Position numbers and translations under genes: made by a program
Notes under the pieces: generated by a model
The model's input: the letters and a program-made list of their open reading frames with translations, nothing else
What the model was told of the DNA's origin: nothing
The model's database searches: none
In this document: positions 12,301 through 21,596 of the stretch, piece after piece
Numbering within the stretch: position 1 is the stretch's first letter
Layout of the letters: each line of letters opens with the position of its first letter
NCBI GenBank assembly: GCA_002751075.1
Contig: NAOQ01000067.1
Location: forward strand, 174,972 to 205,852
Reading direction: 5' to 3'
DNA length: 30,881 bases
Source: Ichthyophonus hoferi
Lineage: Eukaryota > Opisthokonta > Ichthyosporea > Ichthyophonida > Ichthyophonidae

Positions 12301-13004
12301 AATTTTAGATATATACAAATGAAGGTAATATCATAGTACCCATTTATAATAATACAACAATCACTCATACATGCTATCAATAAAGATGTATATCCAAAGA
12401 AATATGTAGCATAGTATATTATAGTATAGTATATATGCATATGTATATAATTGTATTAGCCTTACCGAACAATGCGCTCATAATCTACATTAGCCGTGGT
12501 GCTAATCTCTCCTGCCAACAGTACAAATCCTGTCTTAAGCAACGTCTCACAGGCGACTTTGGCATTCTTGTCTTGTTCTAAGATAGCATCTAGAATAGCA
12601 TCGGATATTTGATCGGCCATTTTATCTGGATGTCCCTGTGCATTACATGGAAATTGTTTATTTCTCTATGTGTATACGCTATGTCGTTTTTCATACAAAC
12701 TCTAATTAAAATGCATTGCCAATGTTACTAGTATTGTTAGTATTTCCGTATTTAATTTTGAGCTATTGGGAGCCTAGTGCTAATAATAATTGGGATGTGT
12801 GTATCAATAGCTATAGCTGGTTGTAAGTGAAGTGTAAGAAAAGTATCACTAATAAATATACTATAAGCCTACCTCTGATACAGACTCTGAGGTAAAGTTT
12901 CTGGTCAAAGATAACCGTGCGGAGGTAGAGAATCCAGCAGTGATCATATGACGGGTTGCCATGACCCCACCGGGGGCCAGTCGACGGAGTGCTGGCAGGA
13001 ACAT
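9351..13004 (-). CDS. metK-like: S-adenosylmethionine synthetase, bacterial MetK type, with probable mitochondrial presequence
   Basis: Seven exons on the minus strand: 13004-12873, 12635-12466, 12052-11902, 11230-11087, 10478-10291, 10103-9983, 9701-9351 (stop TAA at 9353-9351). All introns are GT-AG (281, 187, 608, 671, 413, 237 bp from 3' to 5') and phases agree, giving 418 residues; E. coli MetK has 384. The enzyme joins methionine and ATP to make SAM plus phosphate and pyrophosphate, usually as a tetramer. Visible motifs: [13 protein letters not shown] (37-49; His46 and Asp48 correspond to catalytic His14 and Asp16 of E. coli), [12 protein letters not shown] (147-158), [40 protein letters not shown] and TAAYGHFGR. 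Diagnostic choices ([41 protein letters not shown]) are bacterial; usual eukaryotic enzymes read MPLTI.LAH, PDSKTQ, ISVQH, GDAGLTG, GKDYTKVDRS. Oddities: Cys replaces the usual Ala in GGGAFSGKD, and Ser replaces Arg in TGRFVIGG. The first 35 residues are extra and leader-like. The reading frame is intact, so the gene looks functional. Confidence 0.97.
12903..13004 (-). other. Probable mitochondrial targeting presequence of the SAM synthetase
   Basis: Residues 1-34 precede the point where homology to MetK begins. They carry Arg at 7, 8, 18 and 30 and His19, no acidic residue, and many Ala, Leu, Ser and Thr, with the stretch [19 protein letters not shown] able to form an amphipathic helix. GFSTSARLS (24-32) resembles the region around processing-peptidase sites of fungal and animal mitochondrial precursors. 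The ATG directly follows a strong acceptor (branch-like TTAAC, pyrimidines, cag at 13010-13008), so a 5' UTR intron or upstream exon is likely. In-frame ATGs at residues 15 and 20 could give shorter forms. No hydrophobic core of a secretory signal is seen. Confidence 0.75.
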
Positions 13005-16000
13005 GATCTGGGTACCAAAAGAATTGTTAAAATATAAAATAATATGGTTTTTGTATAGTTCTAAAGAGTATTGGAAACAAAGAGAGAGGGAGTGAATAAA
13101 GTTTAAAATAAGGGCGAGGTTGAAAGAACTTCAAGTGTAGGAATAATAAAGAGAACAATTAGAATGAAAAAAAAAAAAAAAAACGGAACAAAAAGCAGAC
13201 AGGTAAACGGAATGGGGTCTGGCAAGATAATATACTACAAGTGAACAGGGGAAAAGAAAAGAAACCGGCTTTGAAAAAGAAAAAAAGAAAATAGAGGACA
13301 ATAGTATGTACAAGTACTCAAAAAAACAACAAAAACAAAAACGATTATATTATAAAGGAGCACACCTGGAAAAGGTGGAAAGACAAAATTGTGAAAAAAA
13401 GAAACAAGGAGAGTGGACGAAGGAAGAACCTATAGAGATAATTAATAAAAGTAAACATTAAAAACAATTTCTTGGTAAAAATTATAGTTATAGTGCTTAT
13501 GAGGGTCGTAAATAGTTAAAGCAGAAAGTAGAAGCGACAGACAACTGTGGAAGTTTGGAAAATCCTTTTATGGTGTAGTCCATATTTTTGTGATAATAGC
13601 TCACCAAGCCACACCGAGAGGCCTCTGCCAATGATTGCAGGTATACAATAACTTCTCTATAATCCCATGTCTTTGAAAAACAAACAGTGGACAATCTTTT
13701 AAAATTTGGATACTATTCTTTATTTCAGTGTCAGTAAACAGAAATTATAGTTATATAGTTATATACTTTTACACTACTAGGCCTATGCGTGAATTATACA
13801 ATTAGCAATTGGTCATCTTGTTCAATATAATTACTAGCTCTCCTTAACTCTTTTTCTATACTATTCCAGCATTTCATTTTAAATACTCCTACAACTCACC
13901 AAATACAGTGGTAATTATGTCAACATAGTCCTATACATAGCCGCTATTGTACTATTCTTGTTTGCGCTACGGTGTAAACTTTGGTTGTAATTTAATTGGA
14001 TAGCCAATCGACATATCTGTTAGTTTAGGTTTATAGGCCATCAAAAAAAATTAAACCCTGTAATATATTCGCATTCTATATTTTATAAACTATACTTCAG
14101 TATATTATTTAATATATCCTGTAATATAATATTTAATATATCCAGTATTATACATTGTAATATATTTTATATATTAGTACACATTGCAAACTCCTTTTTG
14201 TTGATGCATGTCTTTTGCATGCAAAATGTTAATTGCTTATTCTAACCAATTATTAGTGACCTGGGCCTATTAATTAATCCAATTGATTAATTAACTTAAG
14301 GCAATTGGCTTTTTAGTAATACGTCAGACTGTATAATATTTCTTGTATAGATTATGCGTATGCTAATTTATGTCTCACAGGTGATTGGCTGTAGGTTTAT
14401 CTCATTGTCAGTATTAGCCAATAAAACCCAATTTTATCTATGAGTTATTGAAGTTGTGACTATGGTGAACGAATGTTTTTAAGAGTAAACATGTAATCAT
14501 TATAAATAATATATTCATGAAAAATGCATAATAATATGATAGTCGTGATACTGTTTTTCAATATGCTGTTTTTTCGACTTGTATGAAATAGATGTGTAAT
14601 TGTTAGGAACATTTAATGACATTCCATCTTTTTTTTTTCGTATTTGGCTTTTAAATGAAAAACAAACCACATGAATACACTTCAAAATATTGAATTAATG
14701 TCACATAATATTGGAAGCGGAGCTAGTACAGTACAGGTGTTCGCAAGTTCTATTTTTAGTTGATTGTAAAGGATATCAATATTTTTAATTTTTATCATCT
14801 GGTAATGAGTATACTAAAGCCTTATCTAATTCTTCCTGAAGCTTGTACTTTGGTTGAGTGATAGAGAAACCTTCAATTTCTTACCAGGTTTCTACTGTGA
14901 AAAAAATAACAGTTATCCAAAACTGGACAAGTATATACATTAGTTCTATCTTCAACAGGAGAGGTATTAATATAATGTAGTTCTAGTTGACCTTCTAGTT
15001 TGCTATCTGTATTATGTAGTTCTACTTCTTTACATACACTTGGCATAATATATATATATATTAGATTTTACGGCAATAAATAAAAATAAAGCAATAATGT
15101 TTAAATGACTGAAGAGAAGTCCTTTATTATTCTTTTTAATTTTACATATACTTTTTGGTGCTTCAAGACTATTTTGATGCTATACAATAAAATATTGACA
15201 ATTTCTTATTTGGAAATCTGGCTAATATACGAGTAATATTGAACACACCTGCTCTACCAATTCAAACTTATTGATCAATAATAACATGGATCAGATAAGA
15301 ATGTCACAAAAGCTTTAGCTAAGTAATATCGCAACTTTTTTTTATGTGGTGCAAAAAACAATTGTAAAGAAATGTTAGAAAAAAGTGCAATGGAAACTTT
15401 GATTCTAATACCACAAATATCTGTACATAAAATTGTATATAAAAACGTTGTGTATATTACAAAGAATACTCTGAGCAACACACACTAAAAGCCGATTGGT
15501 AGCAAAATTATAATAAAGAGATCATGATGAGTCCAACTAAATGTTAAATATATAGCCATTTCCTATATATACATGGTAAATTATTTAAAATAAATTATTA
15601 GCGACACTAAAAATTCCAATAATAAATGCAAATCGTAATAGCAAACAATCAAAAAAATATTTACTAGAACCTGGGTCAATGGGAAATTTTACTATTAAGA
15701 CACGTAAGATAATAATGAATATGATATCAAGTTATGCACAATATTCATAGCGAATAAATAAATAAACAAGGACTGGAGTGGCTACCTTTTAAGTAATAGT
15801 TAAATCATATGAGAAAATAAATGCCCATTTTATAAAAACACCATCCAGAGTACTAAATCTAAATGGGTTTCATCATTTTCTGGTAGCAATTGACTGTAAT
15901 AGCTTTATTGAAATATCTAGCAAAGCCGATTTTATTTAGAGAAGTCCAATAGTAAATTAAGAGTTAACCTAGTATTGGAAGATGTATATATACCACTAAA

Positions 16001-16353
16001 GGAAGTACATCTCTATAGTTATGCATGAAAAAGAGACCAAAGCAATGCTGTAATAATAAATGTTAATTTTTTCCTGCCCACTGTGCGATAATTAATTATA
16101 TAATTAATATTTCAATTTATGAACTGCATTGCTATACCAAAGAATTTCTATAAAAAAATAACGGGAGTTATTGTAAACACGTTGATTAACAGATATACTG
16201 AGATTAAATCATTACAGAATGAAAGGGTAATGCAGTATATAATAAGGCATTTAATATTCATGGGATAACTCTAGTCTTGTAGCGCAACTGTTCATTAACA
16301 ATTATTATTAAAAATATGTACAAATATGTTGGAATCAAGCGTTCAATACATTT
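13005..16353. other. Upstream region of the SAM synthetase gene and AT-rich intergenic DNA
   Basis: The minus-strand promoter and any 5' UTR exon must lie here. A possible noncoding exon end is seen around 13608-13604 (CTTG|gtgagc on the minus strand), with a CCAAT element on the minus strand near 13809-13816; both are guesses. A pure A17 run is at 13167-13183. CCAAT/ATTGG pentamers cluster at 14390-14435. Two short minus-strand open stretches (15046-14879 and 14886-14785) have some coding look but no recognisable family and no clear splice signals. The rest is featureless. Confidence 0.5.
14267..14298. repeat. AT-rich near-palindrome
   Basis: TTAATTAATC and GATTAATTAA form ten-base arms around CAATT. 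It may simply reflect composition. Confidence 0.6.
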
Positions 16354-16900
16354 TTACCTACATCTTATCCCCAAATAAGACAGTCTCAAATGATGAGGTC
16401 CCCTATATCCTTTTGACCAAGGGTAGGCTGCCAGCGAAACATCATGTGTTTTCGGCCGCAAAGTCATTAATTGCCTCGATGACATCAAGATAAAGGAAAA
16501 AAATTCACATCGGGGACGCTTGGGGTGCATGCTCGGCTGCTCCAATGACCAGCGTGGTTGATTGATCCTAGACTGGGAAACCAGAGCAGTCCCCTTCGGT
16601 CGTAGCATCATTTTTCATGAAAACAATTTCTTTTTCCAAAGAGAAAACATTTTTGAATTGGAAAATCCGTTCGCACTCGATGACGTCGTCAACGCTAATT
16701 TGCGAGCCACATTTTCAGAAGAGCATTGGATTCAGAGAGATCGCCAATTGGTTCCACAGCCCACAATCCTACATCAATTAACACAGGACCTTACAGACAC
16801 CCTTTCCAGGCCTGGGAAAGAGAGTAATTTAGGAGGCAGTCCAGAAGAAGCCTTCAACCAACACCAACGCTCAAAGTATGTCCCATAACTACTCGCAATG
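16354..16900. other. GC-richer block with short open frames, origin unknown
   Basis: This block is visibly less AT-rich than both flanks and carries an open frame on the plus strand (16562-16888, 108 codons) and an overlapping one on the minus strand (16611-16354). The plus frame has a plausible amino-acid mix but no motif I know. Composition and position beside a transposon suggest the remains of a mobile element or an old gene fragment. Confidence 0.35.
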
Positions 16901-17067
16901 GAACAATATATGTGGAGCATGTTGAGGTATATCAGTGGCTACCTGCATTAAGCTGCATACTTTATAATGTCTTGTAGGGAAAAAAAAGCACACTGTTTTA
17001 TTGTTCATTTCTATATATTTATTAGTATTGTAATATTACGCTAATAATTGCAACTATTTACTTTTTA

Positions 17068-17147
17068 CCTTCACAATAAGAATTTTAATCTACTAAATAG
17101 GAATTTTAAACTTCCATATGAGAATCATCAAAATATTTAATAAAAAC
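17068..17147 (+). repeat. Left terminal inverted repeat of the Tc1-like element
   Basis: About 80 bases match the right end in inverse orientation with a few substitutions. The conserved outer part is CCTTCACA.TAAGA.TTTTAATCTAC; the inner part is ATCATCAAAATATT.AATAAAAAC. Confidence 0.85.
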
Positions 17148-17376
17148 CTAAAACAAAGATAAGATAAAAAATAAGGCCATCCAATATTTAATTAAAATAC
17201 CAATATCTTCAAGTTCTAAAGAGGGAGGAAAATATCTATTAACACCCGGAATGCAGTAGACACAGTCAACAACTTCCACATTACTTATCGCCTCGGACAT
17301 TAACAACTACAATATTCCTAATCTATGCTCGGAAACTAGGAGATTTTCACTATTATTATCAAGCACAGACTTAGTC

Positions 17377-17778
17377 CTATATAGGCGCTATATTTCTCTT
17401 AACATGGGCCTTGATTTTTGACCAAACTGTTTCTGTAGGATTCAACATTGAGCTATAGGGTTCAGTCCTTAAAAAAAGTTTACCCTGGAATTCAGGTTCC
17501 AATAAAAGGAACTCTATTTGGCTGTGGTAACTTACATTATCAATAACATTAACAGCAGGGGGGCCATAATTTACTCTTACAACTCTAAGAAAAACTCCCA
17601 TCCAGTCCTGAGCAGCTTTTCTTGTTAAAGAGACTCTGCGTATTTCACGATGTGTAAGCCCTATTGTACCTATACAGCCAACCATGTGAACATTAGCCAC
17701 TACTGTGCCGGCTTCAAGAGCATTGGCCCGTAGACCGCGTAACGCTCGACCATCACGGCCAGAAATATGCAGGTTGTT
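17377..17778 (-). pseudogene. Transposase C-terminal part (DDE_3/IS630-Tc1 type)
   Basis: The open stretch encodes GRDGRALRGLRANALE, then a strand-rich segment, then VNVIDNVSYHSQ with the second catalytic Asp, and finally MLNPTETVWSKIKAHVKRNI, where the Glu is the third catalytic acidic residue in the classic LNPIE.VWS.IK context. This is typical of IS630/Tc1-type DDE_3 transposases. The first catalytic Asp is expected upstream, where the frame is interrupted by foreign sequence from about 17779. The frame ends at a stop at 17377, about 230 bases inside the left inverted repeat. Confidence 0.9.
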
Positions 17779-17896
17779 TTACTAATTTTTTAAGAATTAT
17801 TCTCGAATTACTCCCAATACAACTCTCTAAAAATTTTTATAGCAATCTGCGGTCATTTTAGCGACTTATCCACAGGCTTCGGGGTCTTCAATTGAG

Positions 17897-18049
17897 TGTT
17901 GTCTAATAGGACCGGAATATATATATATGTATTATGATGTTTAGCAAATATTAAAGGAGTACAAAATTCTTATGTGAGTGTACATGTACACAGATATGCG
18001 GGGTTGTCGCATATACCTGGGTGTGCCGGGGGCCACATAAATATGAACA
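17897..18049 (-). mobile_element. LTR fossil (retroelement), copy B, inside the Tc1-like element
   Basis: Read on the minus strand, this 153-bp unit begins TGTTCATATT and ends GACAACA, giving the TG..CA ends usual for LTRs. A primer-binding-like sequence (around 17875-17890) follows six bases later, then leader-like sequence to about 17800. It matches copy A at 5450-5650. It lies between the two halves of the Tc1-type transposase, so the retroelement inserted after the DNA transposon. The body of the retroelement is not present at this site as far as can be seen; the assembly gap hides part of the locus. Confidence 0.65.
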
Positions 18050-18136
18050 TCCCCCTTTTATTAGAGTTTTGTTTTGCTTTATACTTGTTTTATCGCCAGT
18101 GCTAACTTTTTAGTTAACATCAATGTTGCTAAGTTT

Positions 18137-18565
18137 NNNNNNNNNNNNNNNNNNNNNNNNNNNNNNNNNNNNNNNNNNNNNNNNNNNNNNNNNNNNNNNN
18201 NNNNNNNNNNNNNNNNNNNNNNNNNNNNNNNNNNNNNNNNNNNNNNNNNNNNNNNNNNNNNNNNNNNNNNNNNNNNNNNNNNNNNNNNNNNNNNNNNNNN
18301 NNNNNNNNNNNNNNNNNNNNNNNNNNNNNNNNNNNNNNNNNNNNNNNNNNNNNNNNNNNNNNNNNNNNNNNNNNNNNNNNNNNNNNNNNNNNNNNNNNNN
18401 NNNNNNNNNNNNNNNNNNNNNNNNNNNNNNNNNNNNNNNNNNNNNNNNNNNNNNNNNNNNNNNNNNNNNNNNNNNNNNNNNNNNNNNNNNNNNNNNNNNN
18501 NNNNNNNNNNNNNNNNNNNNNNNNNNNNNNNNNNNNNNNNNNNNNNNNNNNNNNNNNNNNNNNNN
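18137..18565. other. Assembly gap
   Basis: A run of 429 undetermined bases. Open frames that appear to cross it (18074-18658) are artefacts of reading through N. The gap lies inside the Tc1-like element next to the inserted LTR, as expected where repeats confuse assembly. Confidence 0.99.
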
Positions 18566-18701
18566 CTTACCGTAATGCTTACGCTATTACGTTCATATTT
18601 TGATAAATTAACTTATTTCCTCGTTGATGTAATAGTGTGTATATGCTGCATACTATGACAAGAATCGCTCTGCTTATTATCTGGGCTTTGGTTAAAATTT
18701 C

Positions 18702-18943
18702 TTACTCATCTGTGGCTAGCGATCTTGTAAAAAATTGCTGTGTTTTTCTATAATTTTTTCTAAACCGATGACTACCTCGGGAGTCTTTTTGGTCACCCTC
18801 AAGAACTCATATATATGCTGTTTTTTCTGGTACGGAGAGTTTGGCTGCTAAGCTTTTCCAATGATCCCCGGAATTAGATGCAGTAACTATCTGGGTTCTT
18901 TTAAGTTATCACTTTCTTGGGCTTTTGTACGGTGGCGTGTCAT
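18702..18943 (-). pseudogene. Transposase N-terminal helix-turn-helix part of the Tc1-like element
   Basis: Reading on the minus strand from the ATG at 18943 gives MTRHRTKAQESDNLKEPR. After a one-base frame shift near 18888 it continues VTASNSGDHWKSLAAKLSVP then EKTAYI, an in-frame TGA, and VLEGDQKDSRGSHRFRK, ending TDE before a stop at 18702. The pattern dW..LA..L.V...TAY..V....RG..R..K is the DNA-binding helix-turn-helix seen at the start of many IS630/Tc1-type transposases. The frame shift and nonsense codon show the copy is dead. Confidence 0.75.
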
Positions 18944-19036
18944 GACTTTAGTGTTGTGATTAATTTTAATTTATATTAATTGTTATATAGCCTAATTTTA
19001 TCTTTTAAAAGCCAAAAATTTATCGTACACGTTTTT

Positions 19037-19178
19037 AGTTTTTATTGAATATTTTGATGATCTTCATATTGAAGTTTAAAATTCACATCAAAATTTAAAA
19101 TTCTTATTTGGAAGATTAAAATTTCTATTTCAAAGATTGGTATATCTATTTTGTAGATTAAAAATCTTAATGTGAAGG
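19037..19178 (-). repeat. Right terminal inverted repeat of the Tc1-like element, internally expanded
   Basis: It is inverse to 17068-17147 but about 60 bases longer. The extra length consists of three or so degenerate copies of a unit of about 22 bases resembling AAATAGAAATTTTAATCTTCC. The open frame 19386-19042 over it, with an isoleucine/phenylalanine periodicity, is a product of this repeat and not a gene. Confidence 0.8.
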
Positions 19179-19180
19179 TA

Positions 19181-21192
19181 GTAGCGGTATGAAACTTATA
19201 GATACTTAATTTAGGTATTAGGATACCGATTGACTCGCGGTTTAGATTGGGATCTCCCCATAGATCAACCAGATCCAGTAAGTGTTTATCCTCACGATTG
19301 AAGGAATTGCGGCTACAGTAGTACACGCTGTCAACGTAAGCTAACAATACTGAGAATTGCTTAGTTACATTCGATTTCAACAACACACATTAAATACATA
19401 CCAATTTAGCACTTCTCACTGATAGAACACAATGTGCCATAAGGACTATCACACCCAAGTACATTAAGAAAGGTATACTTCCTGCGCTTATAGCGGAATA
19501 CTACTGCAACAAAAAATTAGATTGAATCAGCATATATACGCCTGTAATTACATTGCCTTCTATTGAAAGCGGATCACCGCGAAGTAGTGTGTTTACTGCC
19601 AGCCCAACCGAAAACACTTACACGCAAAATTAAAATGACTATAGATAATTTTTATTTACTCTAAGTATAGAACTGCTAATAAAGTTAATCTATTTATGCC
19701 GTATTTCTCTAACATAAATATTAGCCTTAGAACAGGACAATTTGGCTGCCACAAGCATTAAGTTTCACACCCACTATTAATTTTCTATGGCAATCTATGG
19801 TAGTCCTAGTGACTTGTCCACATGCCTCGAAATCTCCAATTGCTTGTTGTGTAAGAGTTGGTTTTGTGGTAGTAATAGCTGATTAGTCTATTCCAGTTGA
19901 AATGATATAGGCCTTATAGGAGGCACGTATAGTAATTATACCTTTGTTCTAATTCAGAGGGAATCAATGAGACCGATCAGCAAGGGATGCTTTATTATGA
20001 TGTAAATAATTATTATCACTATTTAATGTTAGGGTTAAAACAGGAATAATTACTTAATTACTTAATGTTACAAGATCACTAACCATATGAAGGTGGCTCA
20101 AGATTAGTTGGTTGCATAGATGACCACCACACTAATACTAGCTTTAATCGACAGACATGTCGAACCCAATCTTATTGAACGAATTGAAGCGTGAATCCAA
20201 ACATGTTCTTACTCATGATTCGCTAATATTTGAATTTGCAATATGAATATTCTGACAAATCAAGACAATTATTGTGTAGTTCCTTACATTCGCCAATAGA
20301 ATTTTAGCGCTGCAAATTCTTCATTAAAGATTCCTTAGTAAATATATTAGGGCTATTAGAAACAATATATTTTAAACTATATTATATTACAATACATTAT
20401 ATTATATAATAATAACCATTATTATAGTTATCCACCTGACGTGGAACAACATTGTGATTTATTGCTGTAAATATATTGACCGTTTATTGCTAAGTATCAT
20501 AATTTTTATATTTTTACATTCAATTTTCCAATTATTTATAAGTTGATTTCTTATTAATATAAGCGATTATTCTTTCCTTATTATTGTTCTTTTCAGCAGT
20601 GCATGTGAATTTGTTTTTGAGTGCTATTACTGGTAGGAATTTACTCAAATTAGGCAGGCTAGGCTGCAGCAAGTTATCGAATGAGTTGAGCGTGCAAGCA
20701 TTATCCCTGTAAGTTTACTCTCGTATAGTTAAGCTGCACTAACCCAAATAAAAGCATAACTTCCAGTACCAAAAAGTAACATTTTTTTTTTATTAAAAAA
20801 GCTTCTTTTAACTCTTCAAATAATATATAATCTTTTCGAACTTTCAGTATAAAAATGGAGAAGTTATATTGATCAAACTTGGTTTTTTTGTAAATACAAT
20901 ATACTTAACCACACTTTAAGGCATTATTACGCCTTTAAATTGACCATTAAAATAAATAAATGGTCAAATATGGTTAGTGTCTACAATCGTACACATTTAA
21001 CATTTTTAATCAAGCGGAAAGGAAGGTTGTGTATATTTATTTACTTGTGTATTTTAGTCAATTTTATATCTCGGACCTACTAGACGCCGGATATAGACAT
21101 AACTATGCAGGACCAGCATGACATTGTTTCCACGCTACTAAACAAGCCATTTAATATGACCGCGACGCACTTAATGAGAACTGTGATTGGTC
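19181..21192. other. AT-rich intergenic DNA with a third retroelement leader remnant
   Basis: Around 19775-19862 (minus orientation) there is sequence similar to the primer-binding/leader part beside LTR copies A and B (GACTTGTCCACATGCCTCG then CCAATTGCTTGTTGTGTAA). No clear LTR body is seen beside it. The rest to 21192 shows no coding exon or RNA gene that I can support. Confidence 0.45.
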
Positions 21193-21403
21193 TATAATTG
21201 CAATTTAACCCGAGATAGGATGCTTTTTGCCCTTTTTCTTGTGCCGCTCTTTGTTTTGTTATTGGGTATTTATTTCACATTTATCCAATAAACATGGTTA
21301 TAATTACAGTTCAACCCAACAAGGATGCTTTTTGCCCTTTTTCTTGTGCCGCTTTCTGTTTTGTTATTGGGTATTCATTTCACATTTACCCAATAAACAT
21401 GGT
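21193..21403 (+). repeat. Two tandem copies of a ~105-bp unit in the upstream region of the polysaccharide lyase gene
   Basis: Copy 1 is 21193-21298 and copy 2 is 21299-21403, roughly 90 percent identical by eye. Each contains the pyrimidine-rich block GCTTTTTGCCCTTTTTCTTG and an inverted CCAAT pair: ATTGGGTA and, about 20 bases later, CCCAATAA or TCCAATAA. The array ends about 95 bases before a TATA box and 195 before the start codon, so the duplication doubles the CCAAT elements of the promoter. Confidence 0.85.
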
Positions 21404-21497
21404 GAATATATTTTATGATGTTCAGGTATTTTACTAGTAATCTACCGCCCAACAGGGTACAAACAATCGTAATCTCGAATCTGTCTATTGAAGAAAC

Positions 21498-21504
21498 TAT
21501 ATAA
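21498..21504 (+). promoter_or_regulatory. TATA box of the polysaccharide lyase gene
   Basis: TATATAA lies 93 bases before the ATG at 21597. Transcription would be expected to start near 21525-21535, giving a 5' UTR of about 65 bases. The duplicated CCAAT unit lies directly upstream. Confidence 0.6.
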
Positions 21505-21596
21505 CTGTACATCACTGCAGAAGGTATTACAGTTCGCCAGATCATTTGCTGTGGTCGCCGATAGAAGCAGTGTAGTTTATCACTAACAGTACTAAA

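Larger units (their letters stand above)
17068..19178 (-). mobile_element. Tc1/mariner/IS630-type DNA transposon, dead, with nested insertion
   Basis: The left end (plus strand) starts CCTTCACAATAAGAATTTTA and the right end, read on the minus strand, starts CCTTCACATTAAGATTTTTA. Similarity extends about 80 bases inward on the left and 140 on the right, through a shared ATCATCAAAATATT..AATAAAAAC block. Each end abuts a TA dinucleotide (17066-17067 and 19179-19180), the target-site duplication of this superfamily. Transposase pieces lie on the minus strand: helix-turn-helix part at 18943-18702 and DDE catalytic part at 17778-17377. Between them sit a retroelement LTR and an assembly gap. The transposase is broken, so it cannot move itself. 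Confidence 0.85.

Noticed and set aside
13497-13694. 65-codon minus-strand frame upstream of the SAM synthetase gene
   Set aside because: No homology and no coherent splice link to exon 1; at most part of a noncoding 5' exon.
18074-18658. Long open frames of undetermined residues
   Set aside because: They only exist because the run of N is read as open; no sequence supports them.
19042-19386. 114-codon minus-strand frame with an Ile/Phe repeat
   Set aside because: The repeat is the inverted end of the Tc1-like element read as protein.
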